Source: Bacteroidota bacterium | GTDB taxonomy: Bacteria > Bacteroidota > Bacteroidia > Bacteroidales > Paludibacteraceae | Reading direction: 5' to 3' | DNA: 64,000 bases | Assembly (NCBI GenBank): GCA_023459355.1 | Contig: JAEWUM010000036.1 | Span: forward strand, 62,001-126,000 | Position numbers and translations under genes: made by a program | Shown here: positions 8,887-18,222 of the stretch, piece by piece | How the letters are laid out: the number at the start of each line of letters is the position of its first letter | Numbering within the stretch: the stretch's first letter is position 1 | The notes under the pieces: generated by a model | Database searches by the model: none | The model's input: the letters and a program-made list of their open reading frames with translations, nothing else | What the model was told of the DNA's origin: nothing

Positions 8887-10314
8887 TTAATCAATTCTTA
8901 ATTTTGGTTTTTTGATATAAAAAAGGATAAGCATTGCAATCGCCGTGCCAATCCCAACGCTATAGGAAATTACCGGCGACAACTTGAATCCTTCCGGAGC
9001 CAGCAAAATATAAGTAACAGTAACGGCAGTCATGAAAATAGCAGGTATTAAAGATATTCCATAAAACTTTTTACGTTTTGCCAGATAAACCGTAATGGCC
9101 CACAGGGTAAACACCGACAAAGTCTGATTCCACCAGGCAAAGTACCTCCAGATTATATCAAAATTGATCTGTAACAACGCAAAAGTGATGATAAAAATCG
9201 GCAACGCCAGTATCAGCCGGTTTTTGAACGAATGTTGATCGAGTTTGATAAAGTCAGCCGTCATTAACCGGGCCGACCTCAACGCGGTATCTCCTGTTGA
9301 AAGCGGAGCTGCTACCACACCCAGCAAAGCAAGGAATCCCCCAACCGGACCAAGCCATGACTTGGCAATTACATCTACAATGACAGCCGGCTTGTTAGCT
9401 GTAGGCGCCAGATCTGCTACAAATTGCTGCAGCCCCTCAACAGAACCAAAGAAACTGGATGCCGCTGCCGCCCAAATCAATGCGACTATTCCTTCCGCCA
9501 CCATCGAACCATAAAACACCCTACGCCCGAATTTCTCGTTCTGGATGCAGCGTGCCATCAGCGGTGACTGGGTAGCATGAAACCCTGAAATAGCTCCACA
9601 GGCAATAGAAATAAACATCATAGGAAATATTGGAAGATTATTTGGATGCTGATTTGCAAAGCCTTCGGTGAACTCGGGAACGGGAGCGCCATTAATATAC
9701 ATAGCAGCCATGATGCCAACAGCCATAATCAGCAAGGCAACACCAAAAAAAGGATATATTTTTCCAATTATCTTATCAATCGGTAATAACGTTGCTAAAG
9801 TGTAATATGTAAAAATGATTACTGCCCACCAGATAACACCAATATAACCTGAAGTCATATTATTCAACAGTTCTGCAGGACCTGAGACAAACACAGCCCC
9901 CACGAGTACCATAAGACCAATAGAAAAAAAACGCATAAAAATCTTCACTCTACTGCCCAGTTCTCTTCCAACAAGTTCAGGCTGACCGGCACCGTTGCTT
10001 CTCACAGACATCATGCCGGATAGATAATCATGTACAGCCCCGCCAAAAATAGTTCCCAGCACAATCCACAGAAAAGCTGCCGGACCGTACATAACACCCA
10101 TAATCGCACCAAAAATAGGTCCGAGTCCAGCAATATTCAGAAACTGAATTAAAAACGCCTTCCACCAGGGAAGCGGGACGTAGTCAACACCATCGGGATT
10201 AGCAACTGAAGGAGTGGGACGATCTTTTTCAACACCAAAGACACGTTCTGTGATTCCTCCGTAAATAAAATAACCTGCTATTAACAGCAGCACGGCAAGG
10301 GTAAAAGATATCAT
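8887..10314 (-). CDS. CstA-family carbon starvation protein (peptide/pyruvate transporter)
   Basis: A polytopic membrane protein with many hydrophobic segments throughout. The CstA family signature is clear: QFLNIAGLGPIFGAIMG, GTIFGGAVHDYLSGMM and ISGFHATQSPLMARC. Members such as E. coli CstA and BtsT import peptides or pyruvate. This shorter form (about 475 residues) lacks the long extra C-terminal region of E. coli CstA. I start at the ATG at 10314 (MISFTLAVLLL), which begins the first membrane helix; an ATG at 10365 would add 17 residues that do not look conserved. It lies directly downstream of feoB on the same strand. Confidence 0.88.
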   Translation of the reverse strand: MISFTLAVLLLIAGYFIYGGITERVFGVEKDRPTPSVANPDGVDYVPLPWWKAFLIQFLNIAGLGPIFGAIMGVMYGPAAFLWIVLGTIFGGAVHDYLSGMMSVRSNGAGQPELVGRELGSRVKIFMRFFSIGLMVLVGAVFVSGPAELLNNMTSGYIGVIWWAVIIFTYYTLATLLPIDKIIGKIYPFFGVALLIMAVGIMAAMYINGAPVPEFTEGFANQHPNNLPIFPMMFISIACGAISGFHATQSPLMARCIQNEKFGRRVFYGSMVAEGIVALIWAAAASSFFGSVEGLQQFVADLAPTANKPAVIVDVIAKSWLGPVGGFLALLGVVAAPLSTGDTALRSARLMTADFIKLDQHSFKNRLILALPIFIITFALLQINFDIIWRYFAWWNQTLSVFTLWAITVYLAKRKKFYGISLIPAIFMTAVTVTYILLAPEGFKLSPVISYSVGIGTAIAMLILFYIKKPKLRID

Positions 10315-10382
10315 GATTAACGGTTCAATATTATGCCAGGAATATTCCTGAAAATTTAACCGCAAAAATAATCATTTTTTTT

Positions 10383-12863
10383 CTAAAACAGGCTACCCAC
10401 CTGATAAACGAGAAATGCTACCAACCAGGCCAGACCGGTCGTATATACCATGGTAAATATCGCCCATCCCCAGTTAGCTTCCTTACGGATAGCCGCAATT
10501 ACAGCTACACAAGGGAAATATATCAAAATGAAGAGCATAAAACCGATGCTGACTAAGGGTGTAAACACCTGTTGACCTTTCAGTACACCCGTGTTGTGTT
10601 TTTGCTCCACTAACTTGTATTTGAGTGTCTCCTGCGCTTCATCGCCGGCATCTACTCCCGATTGATACAATACAGCCATGGTGCTGACAACAATTTCCTT
10701 TGCTGCCAGTCCCGTTAAAATACTCACGCCCATTTTCCAGTCAAATCCCAATGGACTGATGACGGGTTCAACGGCATGTCCCATCCTTCCTATATATGAT
10801 TTCTCTTGTCTTTCTGACTCCCGGGCTATTTCAAGTTGTTGTATCTGCAATTCTTTTTCGCTACCTACAAGTGTTTTTTGTTGTTCAATCTGTTGAATCC
10901 GGGTGTCGTAATCAACTGAATACTCCACGTCGTGTGGATAGTAACCTAATGCCCAAATAATAATGGAAGCAATTAAAATAACATTTCCCATTTTCCTGAG
11001 GTACTCACGCCCCTTGTGCCACATGTGCATGAGGGTATTACGCACGGTAGGGATGCGATAGGGAGGTAGCTCCATTACAAAAGGCACATCTTTTTTAGCA
11101 AAGGCTACTTTTTTCATAATCAGGGCAGTAACGATAGCCAGCAAAATACCGGTAAAATAAATTGAAAACAACACGATTCCCTGATTTTTAGGAAAAACGG
11201 CTGAAATCAGCAATACATAAACCGGGAGTCGCGCACTACACGACATAAACGGGGTAATAATCATCGTCAGAATGCGGTCTTTGCGGTTTTCAAGGGTACG
11301 GGTAGCCATAATGGCAGGCACATTGCAACCAAACCCCATGATGAGTGGAATGAATGATTTACCATGCAGGCCGATTTTATGCATCAGTTTATCCATGATG
11401 AAAGAAGCCCTGGACATATAACCCGTATCTTCCATCAGCGAAATAAAGAAAAATAAAATCAGAATATTGGGCAGGAAGATGATTACACCCCCCACACCTC
11501 CAATCACCCCGTCGACCAGCAAAGCTTTCAACGGACCTTCGGGCATAACACCTGAAACCCAATTACCAAGTAACCCAACACCAGCATCTATCCATTCCAT
11601 GGGATAGCTACCCAATGTAAAAGTGGCCTGAAACATCAGCCATAAAAAGAAAAAGAAAATTGGAAACCCCCAGAACCGATGGGTAAGCAAATCGTCAATT
11701 TCACGAATTACACGTTTTTCTTTTTTCGGCTCTTTGTATGTTTCACGAAGTGCTCCGGCAATAAAACCGTATTTTGCATCCGTCAGGATAGTTTCAGAGC
11801 TTTCACCGTATTCATGTTCCAGCAAATGAGTATTTCTTTTCGTTGTTGCTTTAATTTCGTCATAATTCGGCAGGGATTTGAGCATCTTTTTAACAGGTTT
11901 ATCCTGCTCCAACAACTTAATCGCTATAAAACGCGATGAAATTTTATCTGTTACTGACGGATTCTTCCAAACCACATCCTGAATTTCCTTGATACTCTTT
12001 TCAATCAGCTTTCCATAATTGATGTGAACGTGACGCACAACCGGATCCTTATCCTCATAAACCTCAATCAATTTGGAGAAAAGCTTTGAAATGCCTTTTC
12101 CTTTGGATGCTACCGTTGGGATGATGGGTATCCCCAACATTTTACCAAGTGATTTATAATCAAACTCAACTCCTTTCTTTTTCAGTTCATCATAGATATT
12201 CAGCGCAATTACCACTTTGATATTCATATCGATAAGCTGGGTAGTCAGAAACAGATTTCTTTCTAAGTTGGAGGCATCCACAACATTGATAACAATGTCC
12301 GGCATTTTCTCCAGGATGTGGGTACGTACATATAACTCTTCCGGTGAGTATTCGGTAATGGAGTAGGTTCCCGGTAAATCCACAATATTGAAAGTGTAAC
12401 CTTCCTGTTTAAACTTAGCCTCCTTGGCATCAACCGTAACACCACTGTAGTTTCCTACCCGCTCATGTGAACCGGAAGCATAATTAAACAAAGTCGTTTT
12501 ACCACAGTTGGGATTTCCAACAAGAGCTACATTGATTACCTTTCCTTTTTCAATGGCCGTTTTTTTCAGTGTTTCCTCATCAATAGTTCCGCTATAATCA
12601 TCCAGCAATACCTGTTCGGCCATTTCTGCCGAAACAACTTCAACCAACTCGGCCTCGCTCCTGCGTAATGAAATCTTGTAGCCCATAATCTCATACTCAA
12701 TTGGGTCAAGCAGGGGGGCACTTTTGATGACCGTAACCTTCTTTCCTTTCACAAAACCCATTTCAGTAATGCGTTTACGAAAAGCTCCGCGACCGAGTAC
12801 CTTGGTGATAATTGCTTCGTCGCCACTTTTTAAGTCGGAAAGAAAAAATTGTTTGGTATTCAT
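10383..12863 (-). CDS. feoB: FeoA-FeoB fusion, ferrous iron transporter
   Basis: Imports Fe(II) across the inner membrane. Residues of about 1-75 are a FeoA (SH3-like) domain (LKSGDEAIITKVLGRGAFRK). The cytoplasmic G domain follows, with G1 GNPNCGKTTLFN, G3 DLPGTYS and a G4-like LNIYDE. Next are a guanine-dissociation-inhibitor-like linker and a C-terminal membrane region with two Gate motifs, including GFGCNVPAIMATRTLE. At 826 residues it is larger than typical FeoB because of the FeoA fusion, a common arrangement in Bacteroidetes. I chose the ATG at 12863 (MNTKQFFLSD); an upstream start at 12893 adds ten unconserved residues. Confidence 0.96.
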   Translation of the reverse strand: MNTKQFFLSDLKSGDEAIITKVLGRGAFRKRITEMGFVKGKKVTVIKSAPLLDPIEYEIMGYKISLRRSEAELVEVVSAEMAEQVLLDDYSGTIDEETLKKTAIEKGKVINVALVGNPNCGKTTLFNYASGSHERVGNYSGVTVDAKEAKFKQEGYTFNIVDLPGTYSITEYSPEELYVRTHILEKMPDIVINVVDASNLERNLFLTTQLIDMNIKVVIALNIYDELKKKGVEFDYKSLGKMLGIPIIPTVASKGKGISKLFSKLIEVYEDKDPVVRHVHINYGKLIEKSIKEIQDVVWKNPSVTDKISSRFIAIKLLEQDKPVKKMLKSLPNYDEIKATTKRNTHLLEHEYGESSETILTDAKYGFIAGALRETYKEPKKEKRVIREIDDLLTHRFWGFPIFFFFLWLMFQATFTLGSYPMEWIDAGVGLLGNWVSGVMPEGPLKALLVDGVIGGVGGVIIFLPNILILFFFISLMEDTGYMSRASFIMDKLMHKIGLHGKSFIPLIMGFGCNVPAIMATRTLENRKDRILTMIITPFMSCSARLPVYVLLISAVFPKNQGIVLFSIYFTGILLAIVTALIMKKVAFAKKDVPFVMELPPYRIPTVRNTLMHMWHKGREYLRKMGNVILIASIIIWALGYYPHDVEYSVDYDTRIQQIEQQKTLVGSEKELQIQQLEIARESERQEKSYIGRMGHAVEPVISPLGFDWKMGVSILTGLAAKEIVVSTMAVLYQSGVDAGDEAQETLKYKLVEQKHNTGVLKGQQVFTPLVSIGFMLFILIYFPCVAVIAAIRKEANWGWAIFTMVYTTGLAWLVAFLVYQVGSLF

Positions 12864-13022
12864 GAATACATGATTTTTAACCGGAAATTTCACTACCTGA
12901 TAAAATACAGAGCTGTTTTATTCAACCGCCTGAATAGAATCAACAAAGAAAAACATTTTCGGGGAGACTAACAATCCCCTTTTTTAGGTATTCTGCATAA
13001 GAAACACACCCTGTAATGATGA

Positions 13023-13058
13023 AAAAATCCCCGGCAACGAATGCTGTCGGGGATTTTT
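13023..13058 (-). terminator. Intrinsic terminator after gapA
   Basis: An 11-bp stem (13023-13033 with 13048-13058, core CCCCG/CGGGG) is flanked by A and T runs. On the minus strand it ends in a U tract and starts 16 bp after the gapA stop codon. Confidence 0.85.
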
Positions 13059-13074
13059 CATATCTGGGATAAAA

Positions 13075-14076
13075 TTATTTTACTGTATCCATGTACGCAA
13101 TCAAATCAAGGCATTTGTTAGAATAACCCCATTCGTTGTCATACCAGCTTACTAATTTTACGAAGTTGCCGTTCAGGGCGATACCTGCACCTGCATCGAA
13201 GATAGAGGTACGAGCATCAGTTGTGAAATCAGTTGAAACTACTGAATCTTCAGTGTAACCGAGGATACCTTTCATTTCATTTTCAGAAGCTGATTTCATA
13301 GCGGCTTTAATTTCATCGTATGAAGCAGATTTTTCCAGACGAACAGTCAGGTCTACTACAGAAACGTCAGCTGTTGGTACACGGAAAGCCATACCAGTCA
13401 ATTTACCGTTCAGTGAAGGAATAACTTTACCTACCGCTTTAGCAGCACCAGTAGAAGAAGGAATGATGTTACCCAGGATAGAGCGACCACCTCTCCAGTC
13501 TTTCTTAGAAGGAGCATCCACAGTTTTCTGTGTGTTTGTAGCAGCGTGAACAGTTGTCATCAAACCTTCAACGATACCGAATTTGTCGTTGATCACTTTG
13601 GCAATAGGAGCCAGACAGTTTGTTGTACAAGACGCATTTGAAACGATGTCCATATCAGCTTTGTAAGCATCTAAGTTTACACCGCAAACGAACATGGGAG
13701 CGTCGTTAGAAGGAGCCGAAATAATTACTTTTTTTGCACCGCCAGCAATGTGTGCTTTTGCTTTGTCGATAGTAGTGAAAACACCTGTTGATTCTACAAC
13801 ATAATCAGCACCTACAGCACCCCATTTAATGTTAGCAGGATCCATTTCAGCAAAGAAAGCTACTTCTTTACCGTTCACAATCAATTTACCATCTTTGTTT
13901 TCAGCAGTTCCGTTGAATCTACCATGTACTGTGTCGTACTGCAACATATAAATCAAATAATCAAGATCCAGGAACGGATCATTTACTGCAACGATCTGAA
14001 TATCGTTTCTCTCCTGAGCTGCACGGAAAACCAAACGTCCGATGCGGCCAAAACCATTGATACCTACTTTAATCAT
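13075..14076 (-). CDS. gapA: Glyceraldehyde-3-phosphate dehydrogenase
   Basis: Converts glyceraldehyde-3-phosphate to 1,3-bisphosphoglycerate in glycolysis with reduction of NAD+. The Rossmann motif INGFGRIGR is at residues 6-14. Asp33 (VNDPF) indicates preference for NAD over NADP. The catalytic cysteine is Cys150 in SNASCTTNCLAP, and the C-terminal WYDNEWGYSNK motif is intact. The 333-residue length is normal. It is monocistronic, with its own promoter and a strong terminator. Codon use is visibly regular, as expected for a highly expressed gene. Confidence 0.98.
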   Translation of the reverse strand: MIKVGINGFGRIGRLVFRAAQERNDIQIVAVNDPFLDLDYLIYMLQYDTVHGRFNGTAENKDGKLIVNGKEVAFFAEMDPANIKWGAVGADYVVESTGVFTTIDKAKAHIAGGAKKVIISAPSNDAPMFVCGVNLDAYKADMDIVSNASCTTNCLAPIAKVINDKFGIVEGLMTTVHAATNTQKTVDAPSKKDWRGGRSILGNIIPSSTGAAKAVGKVIPSLNGKLTGMAFRVPTADVSVVDLTVRLEKSASYDEIKAAMKSASENEMKGILGYTEDSVVSTDFTTDARTSIFDAGAGIALNGNFVKLVSWYDNEWGYSNKCLDLIAYMDTVK

Positions 14077-14116
14077 TTTTATTATGTATTTAAAATTGAG
14101 TTTACAAATTCGGCTG

Positions 14117-14146
14117 CAAATTTACTAATTTCTATCGGGTTGACAA
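14117..14146 (-). promoter_or_regulatory. gapA promoter
   Basis: On the minus strand, TTG (14144-14146), a 19-bp spacer and TAAATTTG (14117-14124) match the Bacteroidetes -33/-7 promoter. It lies about 40 bp upstream of the gapA ATG. Confidence 0.65.
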
Positions 14147-14306
14147 AAATAAATGTTGATTATTTTCATTTTGCAATCCACAGTTGACAAATTGTAAGAA
14201 ACTAATTTCCTGACATTTGAGAAAGTTTATTATTTCATATTTATTTTATCTTTGAAATACGAAAAATCAATTTAGTTCACGTCTGTGGTGTTCGGGAAAA
14301 TTCATG

Positions 14307-14314
14307 TATATTTG
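14307..14314 (+). promoter_or_regulatory. -7 box upstream of the DUF3127 gene
   Basis: TATATTTG matches TAnnTTTG and lies 19 bp before the ATG at 14334. No clear -33 TTG at the expected spacing was found. Confidence 0.45.
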
Positions 14315-14333
14315 CATTCAAAAATTTAAAATA

Positions 14334-14711
14334 ATGGAAATTTCAGGAAAAATTATTGCAGTATTACCGTTACAAACAGGTGAAGGTAAAAACGGTCCCT
14401 GGCGCTCACAGGATTATGTATTAGAAACACAGGAACAATATCCAAAAAAAGTATGCTTTAACCTATTCGGAAATAAAATTGATCAGTTTCCGATTGCCAT
14501 CGACGATCAGGTGAACGTGAGTTTTGACATAGAAAGCCGTGAGTGGAACGGACGTTGGTTTACCTCAATCCGCGCCTGGAAAGTTGAAAAAGCTGCTGTT
14601 AGCGGCGAAACAGTCGATTCAGTTGCCAGTTCATTTGGAGCTCCTCCCCCTCCGGTTCCTCCGGTATTTGACGCTTCGCCGACTGACGAAGGATCAGGTC
14701 TGCCTTTTTAA
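14334..14711 (+). CDS. DUF3127 family protein with SSB-like C-terminal tip
   Basis: This 125-residue protein starts MEISGKIIAVLPLQTGEGKN. Its N-terminal 85 residues match the DUF3127 pattern (GPWRSQDYVLETQEQYPKK, then FNLFGNKI, SREWNGRWFTSIRAW), which looks like an OB-type beta barrel. A Pro-rich linker follows (PPPPVPPVF). The last residues, TDEGSGLPF, resemble the acidic tip of single-stranded-DNA-binding protein SSB (DDDxPF) that recruits repair and replication proteins. An SSB-like or DNA-maintenance role is therefore inferred but unproven. I use the ATG at 14334 rather than 14304, because the promoter -7 box lies between them. Confidence 0.86.
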   Translation: MEISGKIIAVLPLQTGEGKNGPWRSQDYVLETQEQYPKKVCFNLFGNKIDQFPIAIDDQVNVSFDIESREWNGRWFTSIRAWKVEKAAVSGETVDSVASSFGAPPPPVPPVFDASPTDEGSGLPF

Positions 14712-14734
14712 TTCGTTTTGACAGTCTACAGCGA

Positions 14735-15793
14735 TTGAATAAAAGACAAAAAGTATTGTTAGGCATGAGTGGCGGCACTGATTCATCGGTGGCCGCCATG
14801 CTTTTATTACGCCAGGGATATGACGTACAGGGAATAACTTTTCGTTTTTATGAAGGTGACAAAAGCGCTACAGAACATATTAAAGATGCTGAATCAGTAT
14901 GCCATAAAACCGGCATTCCACATCATGTTTATGATGCACGTGTTGTTTTCAAAGAGAAAATTATCGATTACTTCGTTCATGAGTATTTAGCCGGAAGAAC
15001 TCCTTTTCCCTGCGCTAAATGCAACAATGAACTGAAATGGAAACTTATTTTTGAAGAAGCGGAAAGGTTGGAGTGCGACAAAGTAGCCATGGGTCATTAC
15101 GCACGCATTCTTCTTGAAAACGGAAAACACTTCATCGGTGAAGCACCGGATAGAGATAAAGATCAGTCATTTTTTCTGTGGGGACTTCAACAGGAGCAAT
15201 TAGCCAACATCCTCTTCCCTCTTGGCGATTTACACAAGACAGCGGTAAGAAAACTGGCAGCTGAGTATGGTTTTCATAAGATATCTGAAAAGAAAGACAG
15301 TTTAGGTGCCTGTTTTTGTAATGGAGATTACCGTCCCTTTCTGAAATCACAGTTAATCAGTCCCGAAGAATATATCTTCCCGGGTGACTTTGTCGACGAA
15401 TCAGGAAAAGTCATCGGTAAACATGCAGGGTTTCCCCTTTATACGATAGGTCAGCGACGCGGACTGGGAATACACCTTAACCAAGCGGTTTTTGTAAAAG
15501 AAATCCTTCCTGAAGAAAATAAAATTGTATTGGCTCCGCTCAAGAGTTTATACAAAACAAATTTCCTGGTAGAGCATTACAGATTAATTGACCCGAATCT
15601 GTTTTCTGAACAGTTCGACACCATCACCCGTATCCGATACCGCAAACAGAACACGCTGAGTAAAATAAGCATCATCAGCAATCACTTACTCCGGGTTGAG
15701 CTGGCAGAACCGCTTGAGTCAATTGCCCCCGGACAAACAGCTGTTTTCTACCGGGACGGCAAAGTGTTGGGAGGTGGTTTCATCGCCGGATGA
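14735..15793 (+). CDS. mnmA: tRNA 2-thiouridine(34) synthase MnmA homologue
   Basis: Thiolates U34 of Lys, Glu and Gln tRNAs using ATP and sulfur delivered through a persulfide relay. The PP-loop motif reads MSGGTDSS (canonical SGGVDSS). The first catalytic cysteine lies in TPFPCAKCNNELKW, the second in GACFCNGDYRPFL (canonical GICFIG). The downstream HAGFPLYTIGQRRGLG motif is family-typical. The protein has 352 residues, near normal. Bacteroidetes often carry two MnmA paralogues; the V-to-T change and altered second-cysteine context suggest this may be the divergent one. It starts 24 bp after the DUF3127 stop, so the two probably form one unit. Confidence 0.88.
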   Translation: MNKRQKVLLGMSGGTDSSVAAMLLLRQGYDVQGITFRFYEGDKSATEHIKDAESVCHKTGIPHHVYDARVVFKEKIIDYFVHEYLAGRTPFPCAKCNNELKWKLIFEEAERLECDKVAMGHYARILLENGKHFIGEAPDRDKDQSFFLWGLQQEQLANILFPLGDLHKTAVRKLAAEYGFHKISEKKDSLGACFCNGDYRPFLKSQLISPEEYIFPGDFVDESGKVIGKHAGFPLYTIGQRRGLGIHLNQAVFVKEILPEENKIVLAPLKSLYKTNFLVEHYRLIDPNLFSEQFDTITRIRYRKQNTLSKISIISNHLLRVELAEPLESIAPGQTAVFYRDGKVLGGGFIAG

Positions 15794-15800
15794 TTTCCGG

Positions 15801-17045
15801 CTAAAAAGCATATCCCAGATTCAGAGATAATGGGATTTTTACAGCGTCATTATTAGGGAAAATATTTCCATTTGAATAATGTCCGATTTTCAGTTCTGCA
15901 TTATATCTCCTGTCTTCTCCAAAGAAAATCCCGGCGCCCATATTATCCATAAAAGTAAATTTTTCGCCAGTATCGTAACCGTCGATTATTTTCTCTGATA
16001 TAAATGTCGGTGCAGCAACTGTATAATAAAAATAAGCATCGAAAAGTTTTGTCTGCAGGAAGTTCAGCCTGAAAACGGGGAATAATGAGAAGGTGAAGAA
16101 TTGCTGCCCGGGACCGTTTGTATTTCCATGCATGCCGGTGGTTTGCCATACAGATGCGTTAATTCCCCAATCGAGTGCGAAAAACTTTGCGCTGTGAAAA
16201 ACATTCCGCTGATAATTAAGCGACAGACCTTGTTTCACATGCGCCATGCCGCCCCAGAAGATTGGAAAATACTGGTTCGATACAAAGTTGTTTACACCAT
16301 AACCCAACAAGTTACTGGTGTATCCGACTTGAAACCACTGTTTCGGATGAATCATACCTCCATCCGCTGTTTTCTGAATCTGCTTTTCAGTATAAGGAAT
16401 AAAATTATAGGAAAAGCCCGTACCGATAAAAGATGTTGGCGGTTGATTCCTCTTTGCAGAAGCCGGAGAATAATTACTGATGAGCTGTAATGCCCATTTT
16501 TTGTTGATATGATATTTTAGTCCTGCACCAAACAGGAAAGTAGCAAAATTCGCATCTTTTACCACCGGACTTCCCGATGCATCTTCAAAACCAGCCCTGG
16601 TGATTATCCCCAAACCACCTTCACCATAGACAGAGAACTTATCACCAATGGGTAGTTTGCCTTTCAAGGTGAAACCACCAACATTCGTCCAGACCGACTT
16701 CGTATCAAAAACATCACTCCCATCAACTTTATATCGATATTTCACCCAGCCAACCGGTCTCATATAAGTAATTTGTGCAGCCAGATAATCGTTAAAATCA
16801 TATCCCCACAGCACAAGACGTACCGCCATATTAGGCACATTAACACTTTCAAGCGTGTATCCCGGCTCCATCTGGGCTTGTCCAAACGGATAATTTATAT
16901 ATCCAAGATTTACTTCGAAATAAGACCGTTGTAATAATGGCGGAATTTGAGCCCTTTCATCCTGAGCAGACAAACTGAAGATACTAAATAAAACAGCAAG
17001 CAGAATAAGACTTGTAAGATGTGATTTGTGGTTTGATTTCATCAT
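15801..17045 (-). CDS. Outer-membrane barrel protein with PagL-like lipid A deacylase half
   Basis: A 414-residue protein with a signal peptide ending FSLSAQ. The N-terminal half (about 25-200) looks like an outer-membrane beta barrel (alternating strands, GGLGIITRAG, FGAGLKYHIN). The C-terminal half ends with GHYSNGNIFPNND and SLNLGYAF. HxSN is the catalytic His/Ser signature of the PagL/acyloxyacyl hydrolase family (PF09411), which removes the 3-O-acyl chain of lipid A. The final Phe fits an outer-membrane insertion signal. It lies 17 bp downstream of lpxB on the same strand, supporting a lipid A role. PagL itself is only about 150 residues, so this is a two-part protein. The frame also has a GTG at 17054; I use the ATG at 17045. 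Confidence 0.78.
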   Translation of the reverse strand: MMKSNHKSHLTSLILLAVLFSIFSLSAQDERAQIPPLLQRSYFEVNLGYINYPFGQAQMEPGYTLESVNVPNMAVRLVLWGYDFNDYLAAQITYMRPVGWVKYRYKVDGSDVFDTKSVWTNVGGFTLKGKLPIGDKFSVYGEGGLGIITRAGFEDASGSPVVKDANFATFLFGAGLKYHINKKWALQLISNYSPASAKRNQPPTSFIGTGFSYNFIPYTEKQIQKTADGGMIHPKQWFQVGYTSNLLGYGVNNFVSNQYFPIFWGGMAHVKQGLSLNYQRNVFHSAKFFALDWGINASVWQTTGMHGNTNGPGQQFFTFSLFPVFRLNFLQTKLFDAYFYYTVAAPTFISEKIIDGYDTGEKFTFMDNMGAGIFFGEDRRYNAELKIGHYSNGNIFPNNDAVKIPLSLNLGYAF

Positions 17046-17062
17046 TATATACACGATATCGA

Positions 17063-18196
17063 TTATACTTTTTTATGTTGATAAATGCATGTTGCAGCCC
17101 TTCTGGCCGTACCGGGTTCACCCAGTTTATCCCTCAGCACTTTATAGGAAGCGATCATCTCATTTCTGTATTGATCATCCCTTAGAATCCTTGTCATTTC
17201 ATCAATCAGGTTGTCCGTGGTAAACAAATGAGCAAACAACTCCTTCACTACCTGCTTCTCAGCCAGGATATTAACCAATGATATGAATTTTGTCTTGATA
17301 ACAATCTCTTTAGCCCAATAAGCTAATCTGCCCAACATGACATGGTATACCACCACCTGTGGAGTTCCAATCAGGGCTGTTTCCAAGGTTGCTGTACCCG
17401 AATTTACGACAGCCAGATCGGCATGAAAGATTAACTGATACGGATGATGTTTAATAACCGGATAACTGTTTCCGTCCATAAACTCATGATAGAATGCTGT
17501 GTGCACCGAGTTAACACCTGAAATAACAATCTGATATTCGGGGAATTTCCTGGCAGCAGCAATCATTTTAGGGAGACAAGCAGCAATCTCTTGTTTACGA
17601 CTACCCGGAAGCAATGCAATGATGGGTTTATCGGACAAAAAATATTTTTTCTTAAAGTAACTTGTCTCTTCCGTTTTGTCAAGATGCTCATTTACAGAGT
17701 CAACCGATGGATTACCAACATATTTAACATCGTACTGATGAGAAGCATAAAACTCCTTCTCAAACGGAATAATCGCGAGCATCTGTGTTACATCGCGTTT
17801 AATCTGTTTAACCCGATGTGATTTCCAGGCCCAAACGGAAGGCGATATATAATAGTAAACCGGAATTCCCGTCTTTTGACGTACAAATTTGGCCATACGT
17901 AAATTAAAACCGGGATAATCAATCATGACTACCACATCAGGCTGAAAATCAAGAATGGCTTTTTTACATACCCGCATATTCTTGAGGATGGTTGATAGAT
18001 TCTTCAACACAGCCCAAAATCCCATAAATGCCATTTCGCGAATATGCTTAATTGGTTTTACACCACTGGCTGCACGCATCAGGTCTCCACCAAAGAAACG
18101 TATTTCGCAAGTAGCATCCAGCTTTTTCAATTCTTCAATCAGAGAAGATCCGTGTAAATCTCCGGAAGCTTCTCCGGCAATAAAAAAATATTTCAT
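17063..18196 (-). CDS. lpxB: Lipid-A-disaccharide synthase
   Basis: Joins UDP-2,3-diacylglucosamine and lipid X to form lipid A disaccharide-1-phosphate at the inner membrane. The N-terminus MKYFFIAGEASGDLHGSSLI is diagnostic of GT19 family LpxB. Other motifs include MIDYPGFNLRMAKF, ISPSVWAWKSHRVKQIK, LLPGSRKQEI and NSGTATLETALIGTPQVVVY. The length of 377 residues is normal. The PagL-like protein follows immediately downstream on the same strand. Confidence 0.97.
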   Translation of the reverse strand: MKYFFIAGEASGDLHGSSLIEELKKLDATCEIRFFGGDLMRAASGVKPIKHIREMAFMGFWAVLKNLSTILKNMRVCKKAILDFQPDVVVMIDYPGFNLRMAKFVRQKTGIPVYYYISPSVWAWKSHRVKQIKRDVTQMLAIIPFEKEFYASHQYDVKYVGNPSVDSVNEHLDKTEETSYFKKKYFLSDKPIIALLPGSRKQEIAACLPKMIAAARKFPEYQIVISGVNSVHTAFYHEFMDGNSYPVIKHHPYQLIFHADLAVVNSGTATLETALIGTPQVVVYHVMLGRLAYWAKEIVIKTKFISLVNILAEKQVVKELFAHLFTTDNLIDEMTRILRDDQYRNEMIASYKVLRDKLGEPGTARRAATCIYQHKKV

Positions 18197-18222
18197 TTAT
18201 AACAATTAAATAAATTATCCGG

